Shown here piece after piece: positions 1 to 8,016 of a DNA stretch of 14,672 bases (positions are counted from its first letter, which is position 1; every line of letters begins with the position of its first letter). This DNA comes from a bacterium (GTDB taxonomy: Bacteria > Krumholzibacteriota > Krumholzibacteriia > JACNKJ01): contig JACNKJ010000181.1 in the NCBI GenBank assembly GCA_014382085.1, positions 1 to 14,672 on the forward strand, given 5' to 3'. Under the pieces are notes generated by a model. That model made no database searches and was not told the DNA's origin. It worked only from the letters and a program-made list of their open reading frames with translations. Position numbers and translations under genes: made by a program.

Positions 1-390
1 GGACATCTGGGCGACCGCAGCATCAAGAAGCCTGTCGAGCACTTTGCCGAAGGCGGCATGCTGCCGGTCAAGGTCATCAAAGTAGATCACGACGGTCGCC
101 GCATTGTTTTGTCGGTGACCGATCGCCTCCGTGAGGAAGGTTCCGAGGCTCTCGCCGAGTACATGGACAAGTACGGCGAAACACGTTTCCCCGGAGCAAC
201 GGAAGAACCCGAGTTTGACGCTGAAGTGGATGATGCTTCTCCGGTTGTGGCTGACGAGGCCCCTGAGCCCGTCGCCGAAACTGCGGAAGCCCCTGAAGCC
301 GAAGAAGCGGCGGCCCCCGAAGCTGAGGAGGCTCCCCTTGAACTCGCAGATTCCGACGAGGAGGACAAGGAAAAGCCCGAGCAGGCTTAA
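1..390 (+). CDS. rpsA: S1-domain protein, C-terminal part; probably 30S ribosomal protein S1
   Basis: The 5' end lies outside the window; the frame is open from base 1 to the TAA at 388-390 (129 visible residues). Residues 1-42 look like the second half of an S1 (OB-fold) RNA-binding domain: a basic segment, then EGGMLPVKVIKVD and RRIVLSV, which match the last strands of S1 repeats. From about residue 60 the protein becomes a low-complexity tail of Glu, Ala and Pro with almost no basic residues until the last few positions. Ribosomal protein S1 in many bacteria ends this way: a last S1 repeat followed by an acidic or disordered tail. S1 binds mRNA on the 30S subunit and helps start translation. 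Another multi-S1 protein cannot be excluded because only one repeat is visible. A strong terminator lies 22 nt after the stop. Confidence 0.65.
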   Translation, partial: GHLGDRSIKKPVEHFAEGGMLPVKVIKVDHDGRRIVLSVTDRLREEGSEALAEYMDKYGETRFPGATEEPEFDAEVDDASPVVADEAPEPVAETAEAPEAEEAAAPEAEEAPLELADSDEEDKEKPEQA

Positions 391-412
391 TGCTGCAAGA
401 GCTTGATTCTGT

Positions 413-449
413 GAGGGGAGGCCGGAAGTCGGGCCTCCCCTCGTTTTTT
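413..449 (+). terminator. Rho-independent terminator after the S1-domain gene
   Basis: An 11-bp perfect GC-rich stem (413-423 with 432-442) closes an 8-nt loop and is followed after one G by six T residues (444-449). This is a textbook intrinsic terminator. Its T-tract ends only 13 nt before the start codon of the next gene, which leaves no room for a separate promoter between them. Confidence 0.92.
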
Positions 450-462
450 AACGGAGAAGACT

Positions 463-1779
463 GTGGCATTTGATAAACCGGGCACGGTGGCCATCGCCAC
501 CCAAGGTTGCAAGGTCAACCGCTACGACAGCCAGGTCATCCTGGAAGGATTGCTTGAGCGTGGCTGGCATCAGCTCAAGTTCGGTGAAGCTGCGGACCTG
601 GTGATTATCAATTCTTGCACGGTAACTTCAGGCAGTGATCGAGACTTGCGGAAACTGGTGAGACAGGCGCGGCGAGGAAGCCCCGATGCGCATATCATGG
701 TTACAGGTTGCAAGGCCGAGGTGGATCCCGAAGGAACTCTTGACCTTGCTGAAGTCGATGAAATCCTGGGCAATCCTCTCAAGGATCGTTTGCCGGAGAT
801 GATCGAATCGGACTCAGAGCCAATCGAGATCCACCCTCTCGACAACCGAGTTGAGGATCGAGGCATCACCCGGCTGGACTGGCGCGCCCGGCCTATTCTC
901 AAGATCCAAGACGGTTGTAATTTAAGATGCAGCTTCTGCATCGTTCCCAGCGCAAGGGGAGACAGTCGCAGTCGTTCTGCGAACGAAACGGTGAAACAGG
1001 CCAAGATCCTTGAGCAAGCGGGGCATCATGAATTGGTCCTATCGGGTATCCAACTGGGTTTTTATCGCGATCCCGAGGGTCAAGCTTCCAAGTTGGAAGA
1101 TCTGCTAAAACTACTCTTGGATGAAACCCAGGTTGTTCGTTATCGCCTCGGTTCCATGTTGCCGCGTCACATGCGGCCGGCGCTCATCGATCTATTCGTC
1201 GAAGCCAAGGATCGCCTTTGCCCGCACTTTCACATTTCCCTGCAAAGCGGCGACGACGGAATTTTGAAAGCCATGAAGCGCCCCTATCGATCCGGTCATT
1301 TCAAGGAACTCGTACAGGAGCTCTGGACACGTTTGGATAAGCCCTGTCTGGGAACCGACGTCATTGCCGGATTCTCCGGCGAGGATGAAACAGCCTATGC
1401 GAATACCATGGCTCTCATCGAAGAATTGCCCTTGGCCTACGGACATGTATTTCCATTTTCCCTCAGACCCGGAACTCCCGCGGAGGCTTTAGGTGACGAC
1501 ATTCAGCCCGAACTCAAGAAAGCCAGGGTCGCGGAGCTTCGAGCTCTTTTCGAGGTGAAGCAACAGGTCTATCGAAGGGAGCAATTGGGTCGGCGTCTTA
1601 GTGTTCTCGTGGAAACGCATCATTCAAAAGATTGGCTACGCGGGACCACGGAGAATTATCAGCAAGTGCTGCTGCCGGAAAAACTCGGCGCGATCGGAGA
1701 TTTAATTCCGCTGGAAATCAGTGGATTGGAGGACGGCATTCTATGCCACCATCCCCAAACCAAGCGAGCATTTACATGA
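463..1779 (+). CDS. mtaB: tRNA t6A37 methylthiotransferase MtaB
   Basis: Radical SAM methylthiotransferase expected to convert t6A37 to ms2t6A37 in tRNAs that read ANN codons. The 438 residues show the three-domain family layout. An N-terminal UPF0004 domain carries the second-cluster cysteines C16 (TQGCKVN), C52 (NSCTVT) and C83 (VTGCKAE). The radical SAM core has C152, C156 and C159 in CNLRCSFC, followed by IVPSARGDSRSRS. A C-terminal TRAM-like RNA-binding segment starts near residue 375. TQGCKVN, rather than the TYGCQMN typical of MiaB, together with the QDGCN context and the KRPY stretch after the LQSGDD motif, points to MtaB rather than MiaB or RimO. The start is GTG at 463 with GGAG at 453-456. 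It is the first gene of a nine-gene co-directional run, and its stop overlaps the start of miaB in ATGA. Confidence 0.9.
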   Translation: MAFDKPGTVAIATQGCKVNRYDSQVILEGLLERGWHQLKFGEAADLVIINSCTVTSGSDRDLRKLVRQARRGSPDAHIMVTGCKAEVDPEGTLDLAEVDEILGNPLKDRLPEMIESDSEPIEIHPLDNRVEDRGITRLDWRARPILKIQDGCNLRCSFCIVPSARGDSRSRSANETVKQAKILEQAGHHELVLSGIQLGFYRDPEGQASKLEDLLKLLLDETQVVRYRLGSMLPRHMRPALIDLFVEAKDRLCPHFHISLQSGDDGILKAMKRPYRSGHFKELVQELWTRLDKPCLGTDVIAGFSGEDETAYANTMALIEELPLAYGHVFPFSLRPGTPAEALGDDIQPELKKARVAELRALFEVKQQVYRREQLGRRLSVLVETHHSKDWLRGTTENYQQVLLPEKLGAIGDLIPLEISGLEDGILCHHPQTKRAFT

Positions 1780-3089
1780 AGAAGTTTTACGTAGAGACCT
1801 ATGGCTGCCAGATGAATTTCTATGACTCCCAAGTGGTGGACGGCGTTTTGGAAGAGCGAGGTATGGTCAAAGTCGACCGTCCCGAAGATTCCGATGTGAT
1901 TCTCATCAACACATGTTCGGTCAGGGACAAAGCCGAGCAGAGGGTTCGGGGTCGAGTGAATCAATTGGCCGGGCTTCGCTATGACCGAGAGGAAGGACCA
2001 CTGATTGGACTCCTCGGTTGCATGGCACAGAGGTTGGGTGGCACCCTTCTAGAAGGTAAAAAGAGCCCCTTGGATTTCGTGGTAGGTACCGATCAGTACA
2101 TGAAACTTCCTGAAATCATTGCTCGTGCTCACGGGAAGGAAGCAGATCTTTACTTCACTGATTTCGATCATGTGGTCACCTACGAAGCTCAACCCAAGTC
2201 GATGCCGCCGGGTGGATCTCACTACGTGGCCGTGATGCACGGTTGCGACAAGTTTTGCACCTACTGCATCGTCCCCTTCACGCGTGGGCGAGAGCGCAGC
2301 AAACCCGTGGACGTGATTCTTCGCGAAGTGGAGACCATCGCAGATCAGGACGGCTTCGAAGTTACTCTTTTGGGACAAACTATCAGCAGCTACAAACACG
2401 AGGATGTGGATTTCGCAGGGTTACTTGAACAGGTCAGCCAGGTGAGGGGCATCGAATCACTCAGATTCATGACCAGCTATCCCACAGATCTAACTGCGGA
2501 ACTCTTCGCCGCCATGGAAAAACTTCCAAAAGTGGAACGTCGCATCCACCTGCCCGTACAGTCCGGCAGCGACCGAATTCTGAAGATCATGAATCGGCGC
2601 TACACCCTGGCCGAATACGAGAAGATTTTGGATCTCGGACGTCGTGAAATGCCTGGCCTGATCTTCTCAACGGATATCATTGTAGGATTTCCAGGAGAAA
2701 CTGAAGAAGATTTCCAGGCCACTCTGGATCTCGTGAAAAGGCAGCGATTCGTATCGGCCTACATGTTCAAGTATTCGCCCCGAGAAGGCACGCTTTCGGC
2801 CAGAAATGAGGACGATGTGCCCACCGAGGTCAAGGAAGAGCGCTTATCCCGCTTGATGGAAGTTCAATCTGACAACACCCAGAACTATCTTCAGGAGCGG
2901 ATGGGTTCGGAAATGGAGATATTGCTTGATGAGACAAGCAAAAAAACCAAGAATCAGCTACGCGGACGTACCCGCGACCAATTTCGCGTGGTCGTAGATC
3001 GATCTCCGCAGATGCGGATCGGTAGTCGCATACGCGTGCGCATTGTTGAAATTCGAGGAGAAACCCTAATGGGGATTCCCCTCTCCTGA
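1776..3089 (+). CDS. miaB: tRNA i6A37 methylthiotransferase MiaB
   Basis: Radical SAM enzyme that adds the 2-methylthio group to i6A37, the product of MiaA, which is encoded in the same gene run. The 437 residues show C11 (TYGCQMN), C47 (NTCSVRDKAEQR) and C82 (LLGCMAQR) for the auxiliary 4Fe-4S cluster. C157, C161 and C164 (CDKFCTYC) form the SAM cluster, followed by IVPFTRGRERS. Further on are HLPVQSGSDRILKIMNRRY and DIIVGFPGETEEDF, and the last 60 residues form a TRAM domain. All are hallmarks of MiaB. The ATG at 1776 overlaps the mtaB stop (ATGA) and gives the family's usual short N-terminus. An upstream in-frame ATG at 1743 has a better ribosome site (GGAGG at 1728-1732) and would add 11 residues, so the exact start is open. 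A gap of 12 nt leads to lapA. Confidence 0.95.
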   Translation: MKKFYVETYGCQMNFYDSQVVDGVLEERGMVKVDRPEDSDVILINTCSVRDKAEQRVRGRVNQLAGLRYDREEGPLIGLLGCMAQRLGGTLLEGKKSPLDFVVGTDQYMKLPEIIARAHGKEADLYFTDFDHVVTYEAQPKSMPPGGSHYVAVMHGCDKFCTYCIVPFTRGRERSKPVDVILREVETIADQDGFEVTLLGQTISSYKHEDVDFAGLLEQVSQVRGIESLRFMTSYPTDLTAELFAAMEKLPKVERRIHLPVQSGSDRILKIMNRRYTLAEYEKILDLGRREMPGLIFSTDIIVGFPGETEEDFQATLDLVKRQRFVSAYMFKYSPREGTLSARNEDDVPTEVKEERLSRLMEVQSDNTQNYLQERMGSEMEILLDETSKKTKNQLRGRTRDQFRVVVDRSPQMRIGSRIRVRIVEIRGETLMGIPLS

Positions 3090-3101
3090 CGAGGAGGTCT
3101 T

Positions 3102-3446
3102 ATGTCGATGGTGAAACGTTTCTTGATGTTCCTGTTCGTGGCGGTGGTGCTTCTCCTCGGCATCCTCAATGCAGCGGAGACCGCGACGGTTGAACTTGGA
3201 TTTTACACCTTTATCGAGGCACCGCTTCCCGTTGTGATGGTGGTGCTCTTCCTGCTCGGCGCGCTCTTCATGTACTTTTTTTCCATCGCGCGCGAGATTT
3301 CGCTTCGCAACGATATTCGCAAACTCAAGCGCGCCCAAGGTAAGATGGATCGTGAAATCCAAGATCTGCGCAATCTTTCCTTGGACGAAAGTTTTCACGA
3401 CGAACCCATAGTCAGTGATTCCGGCAAGGCGGAGGATAAGCTGTGA
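3102..3446 (+). CDS. lapA: LapA-family inner-membrane protein (DUF1049)
   Basis: Small inner-membrane protein of 114 residues with two hydrophobic helices (about 7-24 and 42-62). They are joined by a short loop with ETATVELGFYTF, the position where LapA proteins carry N-x-V-x-(L/F)-x-F. After the second helix comes a charged cytoplasmic coiled-coil-like segment (64-95) and an acidic tail. This is the LapA/YciS layout. In E. coli LapA works with LapB in controlling lipopolysaccharide synthesis. The identity is supported strongly by the next gene, which encodes a LapB-like protein and starts inside the lapA stop codon (GTGA). The ribosome site GAGGAGGT at 3091-3098 sits only 4 nt from the ATG at 3102; the ATG at 3108 (Met3) has a 10-nt spacing and is an alternative start. 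Confidence 0.85.
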   Translation: MSMVKRFLMFLFVAVVLLLGILNAAETATVELGFYTFIEAPLPVVMVVLFLLGALFMYFFSIAREISLRNDIRKLKRAQGKMDREIQDLRNLSLDESFHDEPIVSDSGKAEDKL

Positions 3447-4615
3447 GTCAGTCATTGCTCACCATAATGATTGTTGCGGCCTTCCTGATAGCCAGTGGCC
3501 TGGTTCTATTGTGGTGGTACCGGCAACCGGCCAAGAAAACGGCTAGCCATATGAATCATCACCTTTCCGCTTTGGAGGCATTGGCCGACGGCGACGATGA
3601 GCTTGCCTTATCGGAACTATCCAAGGCCGTTCAGGAGGGACAGGGGGGGCTTGACGCCCTTCTTCGTTTGGGCGACATGTATCGAGCTAAAGGACAGATC
3701 AAGAAGGCCATTCATCTGCACAAGTCGCTGGAAATTCGCGGCGAGTGGCCGCGAGTTCAGCGTGCGCGAATACTGGCGAGTATTGCCGACGACTTTCTGG
3801 CCGCGGGTCGATGGAAAGAAGCCCTGGCTCAGCTGGAAGAGCTTCGCAAACTGGATCCGGAAAATCCAGCCGTGGCCAGACGGGTGAGCCAATCACATCT
3901 TAGGTTGGGGGAGTTGGAAAAAGCCCAGGCTGCCCTACGCCGCGCTCACAAACTCGAGGGTAAGGATCGTGCCGATGAAATGGGAATCATGTTGGCTGAA
4001 GGCGCACGTCACCTAGTCCATGAACAGCGCTGGAAGGAAGCTCGGAAGGCCTTGTCCGACTCCCTCAAGTTGGATACCGCTTGTATTCCCGCTCTTCGTG
4101 TTTCGGCCGATCTCTTTCACCGGGAAGGTCAAGATCTGAAAGCCGCCGACGAACTGCAAAAACTTGCTTTGACCGCCCTGCCGGGTTCTGAAATCGAGTA
4201 TCCTCGCATGGAGAAGCTCTTCTTCGATCTGGGCCGTTTCCACGAGATCCAGTTCGTCTATCAGGAAGTGCTCAGCAAGGAACCAGGCTTCTGGCCCGCG
4301 CGTTTCGCACTGGCGGAGATCCTGGATAAACGGGGAAGCCGCGAAGATGCAATTCGCTTGCTAGACCCGGCGCACAATGCAAGTCGTGATGAAGGTGTAA
4401 GAGCCGCAGGGCGCTTACTCGACTGGAATCGCGAAGATCTTGCGCGGGAATGGTTAACCAAGATCGCCGAGACTCAATCAACAGGTGAGGGATTTTATCG
4501 CTGTCGCTACTGTGGAACCGAACACCCAGGACCTCGGTGGTACTGTCCCACTTGTCATGGATTTAAAAGCTATGAGCCTCATGCCCAGGAAACGGCCGAC
4601 GCTGCACATTCCTAG
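3443..4615 (+). CDS. lapB: LapB-like TPR protein with rubredoxin-type zinc knuckle
   Basis: A membrane-anchored protein of 390 residues, almost the length of E. coli LapB (389). One N-terminal transmembrane helix (about 4-25) is followed by helical tetratricopeptide-type repeats from about 40 to 335. The C-terminal metal knuckle has C354, C357, C368 and C371 (CRYCG and CPTCHG), the rubredoxin-like element that defines LapB/YciM. In E. coli LapB brings LpxC to the FtsH protease and so limits lipid A synthesis; that role is transferred here by family. The GTG start at 3443 overlaps the lapA stop and has GGAGG at 3431-3435 with 7-nt spacing. The 3' end overlaps the next gene by 35-44 nt. The conserved pair lapA-lapB implies an outer membrane with lipopolysaccharide. 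Confidence 0.9.
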   Translation: MSQSLLTIMIVAAFLIASGLVLLWWYRQPAKKTASHMNHHLSALEALADGDDELALSELSKAVQEGQGGLDALLRLGDMYRAKGQIKKAIHLHKSLEIRGEWPRVQRARILASIADDFLAAGRWKEALAQLEELRKLDPENPAVARRVSQSHLRLGELEKAQAALRRAHKLEGKDRADEMGIMLAEGARHLVHEQRWKEARKALSDSLKLDTACIPALRVSADLFHREGQDLKAADELQKLALTALPGSEIEYPRMEKLFFDLGRFHEIQFVYQEVLSKEPGFWPARFALAEILDKRGSREDAIRLLDPAHNASRDEGVRAAGRLLDWNREDLAREWLTKIAETQSTGEGFYRCRYCGTEHPGPRWYCPTCHGFKSYEPHAQETADAAHS

Positions 4616-5399
4616 GATTGCACTCGCAGTCCTAATTTTATCGATCTCCGCCTTGGGGGCCCTCGCGGCAGTCTGGCCGGAGCTGCCGGCAGTGGTTGCC
4701 CTTGACCATCCCGATCCCGGATTCAAATACGCCGCAGGGCTTTACCATTCACAAGAAGCTCTACGTGATGAGTTCAATACGAACCATGATAAAGAGATGC
4801 TGGCGCGGGCACTTCTCAAAGCAGGGAGGCTTGAGGAGGCTCTCAGCTTAGTGAAGGATGGTCTCCTACCCTCCCGTGATTTGGCCCTTCAATTCAGGCT
4901 CGTCGATGATGCCGCCTGGAAGGATCTTGAAGAGGAAAGCTGGAAAACCGCTTTTCGAGATGAAGACGGCGAAAGCCGCTTTTGGCGGGCAAGGCTGGCG
5001 GAGAGCCAGGGAGCATTTTCACAAGCCAGACAACTTCTGGAACGCATAATGCGAGAAGATCCTGCATCCATCTTCGTACCCTTATCCCAGGAAAAATTGG
5101 CTGCTCTTCCATTCGAAGACGAAGGGCCTCTGGTCCAACCGCCATCCAGGGTGGGTGGTTTTCGAGTTCAGTGGGGCGTCTTTCGCGATCCTGCCAGAGC
5201 TCGTCAACAGCGATCCGTGCTGGAGGCCTACGGGCAATTGGTGGACATCCTCGCCTTCGAACGCGATGGCATTCCCTTGAGCCGAGTTGTCTCTGAACCT
5301 TTCGCAACTCGGGAGGAAGCGCGATCGGAGGGTGAATCACTCAAGGCCCGATACGGCATGGATTTCGTGATCTTCAGCGAAGATGCAATTCATGAGTAA
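4572..5399 (+). CDS. Membrane-anchored SPOR-domain protein
   Basis: 275 residues. After a basic start (RKRP) comes one hydrophobic helix (about 15-34), a signal anchor or uncleaved signal. A helical charged middle (about 45-185), possibly repeat-like, follows, and then a C-terminal domain (194-275) that fits a SPOR domain: FRVQWGVFRDPARAR, then a strand, R-V-V-S-E-P-F-A-T-R-E-E-A and a last strand DFVIFSED. SPOR domains bind peptidoglycan stripped of peptide stems, often at division sites, so a periplasmic role is likely but not shown. Start choice: in-frame ATGs at 4572 and 4581 lie inside lapB, neither with a good ribosome site. A longer frame from 4485 is open but would run far into the lapB zinc-knuckle region. 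The stop overlaps the mutS start. I recognise no gene name. Confidence 0.75.
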   Translation: MSLMPRKRPTLHIPRIALAVLILSISALGALAAVWPELPAVVALDHPDPGFKYAAGLYHSQEALRDEFNTNHDKEMLARALLKAGRLEEALSLVKDGLLPSRDLALQFRLVDDAAWKDLEEESWKTAFRDEDGESRFWRARLAESQGAFSQARQLLERIMREDPASIFVPLSQEKLAALPFEDEGPLVQPPSRVGGFRVQWGVFRDPARARQQRSVLEAYGQLVDILAFERDGIPLSRVVSEPFATREEARSEGESLKARYGMDFVIFSEDAIHE

Positions 5400-8016
5400 G
5401 CCCAAGACGAAATCGAAACCCACGCTCACACCCATGATGGAGCAATACCTGCGCATCAAGGCGCAGCATCCCGGGCGCATCCTTCTCTATCGCATGGGCG
5501 ATTTCTACGAGACCTTCTATGAAGATGCTCAGCTGGCGGCAAAGATCCTGGGCATTACCCTCACTACACGTGGAAAGAGCCAGGGCGAACCCGTACCCCT
5601 GGCCGGCGTGCCTCATCATTCTGTGAATACCTACATTCATCGCCTCATCGCTGCGGGTCAGAGCGTTGCCATTTGCGAACAGGTTGAAGACCCTGCCACA
5701 GCCAAGGGCGTGGTGAAGCGAGCTGTCACCGAAGTGATGACACCCGGCACCATTTCTCTTGAGGAATTCCTTCCGGCGGCAAGCGGTGCTTATTGCCTTT
5801 CCCTATTCCCCGGCGAAGAGAATACCGGCTTTGCCCTCGGCGATATCTCCACCGGCGAACTTTTGGCGGGAGAAGATCATCCTGCACAAATTCTCGGACT
5901 CCCAGCGCGTTTTAATGTGCGCGAACTAATCTACCCTGAAGAAATAAACTCCGAACTTCTCACTGAGATTAAAGATCTCTATCCTAACCTGCGAATGGAA
6001 TCGCGGCCGCCTTGGGATTTTCATCCCGAGGAAAGCGAGCGCAGATTGCGAGCACACTTCTCGATAACCGAGAGTCCGCTTCTTGGTATTCGGGAATCAG
6101 AAGATATGCTTCTCAGGTCAATCGGCGGCCTACTCGCCTATTTTCAATCGCTGAAGAGCGAGGACCTCTCCTATATCGATCGTGTCACATTCCTGCGCCA
6201 CGAAGAGACGATGGTGCTCGATCGCCTCACGGTAGAAAACCTGGAGCTGACTCAAACCCTTCGTGGTGAAGATCAACGAGCCACACTCTTCGCTGTGATG
6301 AATCACACGGTAACGCGAATGGGTGCACGCCTGCTTTACCGGCGCATGCTCGCGCCGCTTTTGAATCCTCAGGCCATTGTCAAGCGATTGGATTCCGTGG
6401 AACGGCTGCTGGAGGCACGTGAACTCCGCCGAGAGCTCCGCAAACTATTGCGACCGGTTGCTGACCTAGAACGTCTTTCCGGTCGCCTGAGCGCACTCAA
6501 GGCCCGGCCACGCGACCTTAAAGCCCTCACTGAAACCTTGGCCCTACTTCTTCCCATCAAGGAACTGCTGGAATCGGAAACCGAGGGGGAATTGCCCGAG
6601 CTTCGTGACGCGGTGGATCCACTGCTGGATCTGCGTAATCTTTTGGATGCAGCTTTGGCAGAAGACCTTCCTGGCAAGCTATCCGATGGCAATTTCATTC
6701 GCGGAGGCTTCGATGAAGAGTTGGATCATCTTCGCTCTCTCACACGAGACGGACGCGATTGGATTCTTGGTCAACAAGCGAGCGAGCGTGAAAAGACTGG
6801 CATCGCCAATCTGAAGGTTGGCTACAATCGTGTCTTTGGCTACTACATCGAGGTGAGCAAGGGGCAGCTAGACAAAGTTCCCGACACCTATATCGCCAAG
6901 CAAACCCTTACCGGCAGCCAGCGATACGTAACCCCTGAGCTGAAAAGTCGCGAAGAAGAGATCCTCGGCGCGGAAGATCGGCGTGTACGCCGCGAGTTGC
7001 AGATTTTTGAAGAACTCCGCGAGGCCGCCTGGGAATGCTTGGGAGCCATCCAAGAAAACGGTAGAGCTCTGGCAGCGCTTGATCTCAGTGCATCCTTGGC
7101 AGAGTTGGCGGAGCAGAATCGTTATTGCCGCCCGGAAATTGAAACTGAACCGGTCTTAGAAATTCGGGATGGACGACATCCCGTGGTCGAGCAGCTTCTT
7201 GATGAAGATTTTATCGCCAATGATATTTACCTTGAGCCAGGGGATCGCCAAATTCTGCTCATCACAGGTCCCAATATGGGCGGAAAATCCACCTACCTAC
7301 GCATGGCAGCCCTCATGGTGCTCATGGCTCAGATGGGAAGCTATGTGCCGGCTTCCGCGGCGAGAGTGGGCATCACTGACAAGATTTTCACGCGTGTGGG
7401 GGCCAGCGACAACCTGGCCAGAGGACGTTCCACCTTTCTCATCGAGATGGAAGAGACGGCGTACATCCTGCGAAATCTTTCCTCGCGCAGTCTGGCTCTC
7501 ATGGATGAAATCGGTCGCGGAACCAGTACCTATGACGGCCTCAGTTTGGCCTGGGCTGTACTCGAAGCCCTACACATGGAAGAGGGCAACAAACCTCGAA
7601 CTCTCTTTGCGACTCACTATCATGAACTCACCGAGTTGGAGACCCTGCCCCGTCTACATAATCTTCACGTAACCGTGAAGGAGTGGCAAGACAAGGTTGT
7701 ATTTCTCCGAAAGGTGGAATCGGGCGCAGCTGGACGCAGTTATGGTATTCAAGTGGCACGCCTTGCAGGTATGCCATCGGGAGTTATTAACCGAGCTTTT
7801 GAAATCTTGAGAGCTCTGGAGAATCGGCGTGGACACGGCGAACGCCTTGGCGTTCCCGAGACGCGGCCGGCTCAGATGGATTTGTTCTCCGATCGCGGAC
7901 ACCCCATGCTGGAGGAGATAAAGAATCTGGACACCGAGCGGCTTACTCCATTGGAAGCCTTGAATCTACTCACGGATTATCGCGAGCGTCTACACCGTCG
8001 AAAGGAAGTGGAATGA
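5392..8016 (+). CDS. mutS: DNA mismatch repair protein MutS
   Basis: Mismatch sensor ATPase of 874 residues, usual size for MutS1. The N-terminal mismatch-binding domain has the F-x-E motif at F38-E40 (GDFYE). The connector, lever and clamp regions follow. The ABC-type ATPase has Walker A at 626-634 (GPNMGGKST), Walker B with D705-E706 (LMDEIGRGTST) and the H-loop ATHYHEL at 740-746. Near the C-terminus QMDLF (828-832) fits a beta-clamp-binding pentapeptide, and the last 35 residues fit the helix-turn-helix dimer/tetramer tail. ATG 5392 overlaps the previous stop by 8 nt; ATG 5383 is an equally possible start adding three residues. Neither has a strong ribosome site, so coupling to the upstream gene is likely. 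The stop overlaps the next ATG (ATGA). Confidence 0.97.
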   Translation: MSKPKTKSKPTLTPMMEQYLRIKAQHPGRILLYRMGDFYETFYEDAQLAAKILGITLTTRGKSQGEPVPLAGVPHHSVNTYIHRLIAAGQSVAICEQVEDPATAKGVVKRAVTEVMTPGTISLEEFLPAASGAYCLSLFPGEENTGFALGDISTGELLAGEDHPAQILGLPARFNVRELIYPEEINSELLTEIKDLYPNLRMESRPPWDFHPEESERRLRAHFSITESPLLGIRESEDMLLRSIGGLLAYFQSLKSEDLSYIDRVTFLRHEETMVLDRLTVENLELTQTLRGEDQRATLFAVMNHTVTRMGARLLYRRMLAPLLNPQAIVKRLDSVERLLEARELRRELRKLLRPVADLERLSGRLSALKARPRDLKALTETLALLLPIKELLESETEGELPELRDAVDPLLDLRNLLDAALAEDLPGKLSDGNFIRGGFDEELDHLRSLTRDGRDWILGQQASEREKTGIANLKVGYNRVFGYYIEVSKGQLDKVPDTYIAKQTLTGSQRYVTPELKSREEEILGAEDRRVRRELQIFEELREAAWECLGAIQENGRALAALDLSASLAELAEQNRYCRPEIETEPVLEIRDGRHPVVEQLLDEDFIANDIYLEPGDRQILLITGPNMGGKSTYLRMAALMVLMAQMGSYVPASAARVGITDKIFTRVGASDNLARGRSTFLIEMEETAYILRNLSSRSLALMDEIGRGTSTYDGLSLAWAVLEALHMEEGNKPRTLFATHYHELTELETLPRLHNLHVTVKEWQDKVVFLRKVESGAAGRSYGIQVARLAGMPSGVINRAFEILRALENRRGHGERLGVPETRPAQMDLFSDRGHPMLEEIKNLDTERLTPLEALNLLTDYRERLHRRKEVE

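Noticed and set aside
87..368. Minus-strand Ser/Ala-rich open frame opposite the S1-domain gene tail
   Set aside because: It is the mirror of a Glu/Ala/Pro-rich coding tail; the low-complexity Ser/Ala translation follows from that composition.
1632..1775. Longer start for miaB, adding 48 residues
   Set aside because: The added part lies inside the mtaB TRAM-coding segment and reads as low-quality sequence; MiaB proteins normally begin just before the TYGCQMN motif, as from 1776 (or, at most, 1743).
4485..4571. Longer start for the SPOR protein
   Set aside because: It would overlap lapB by 131 nt across its conserved zinc knuckle and would place 29 extra non-membrane residues before the signal anchor; ATG 4572 or 4581 gives a normal basic start followed by the helix.
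7169..7672. A 167-residue plus-strand open frame inside mutS
   Set aside because: It overlaps the MutS ATPase core with Walker A and B motifs in the main frame and shows no motif of its own.
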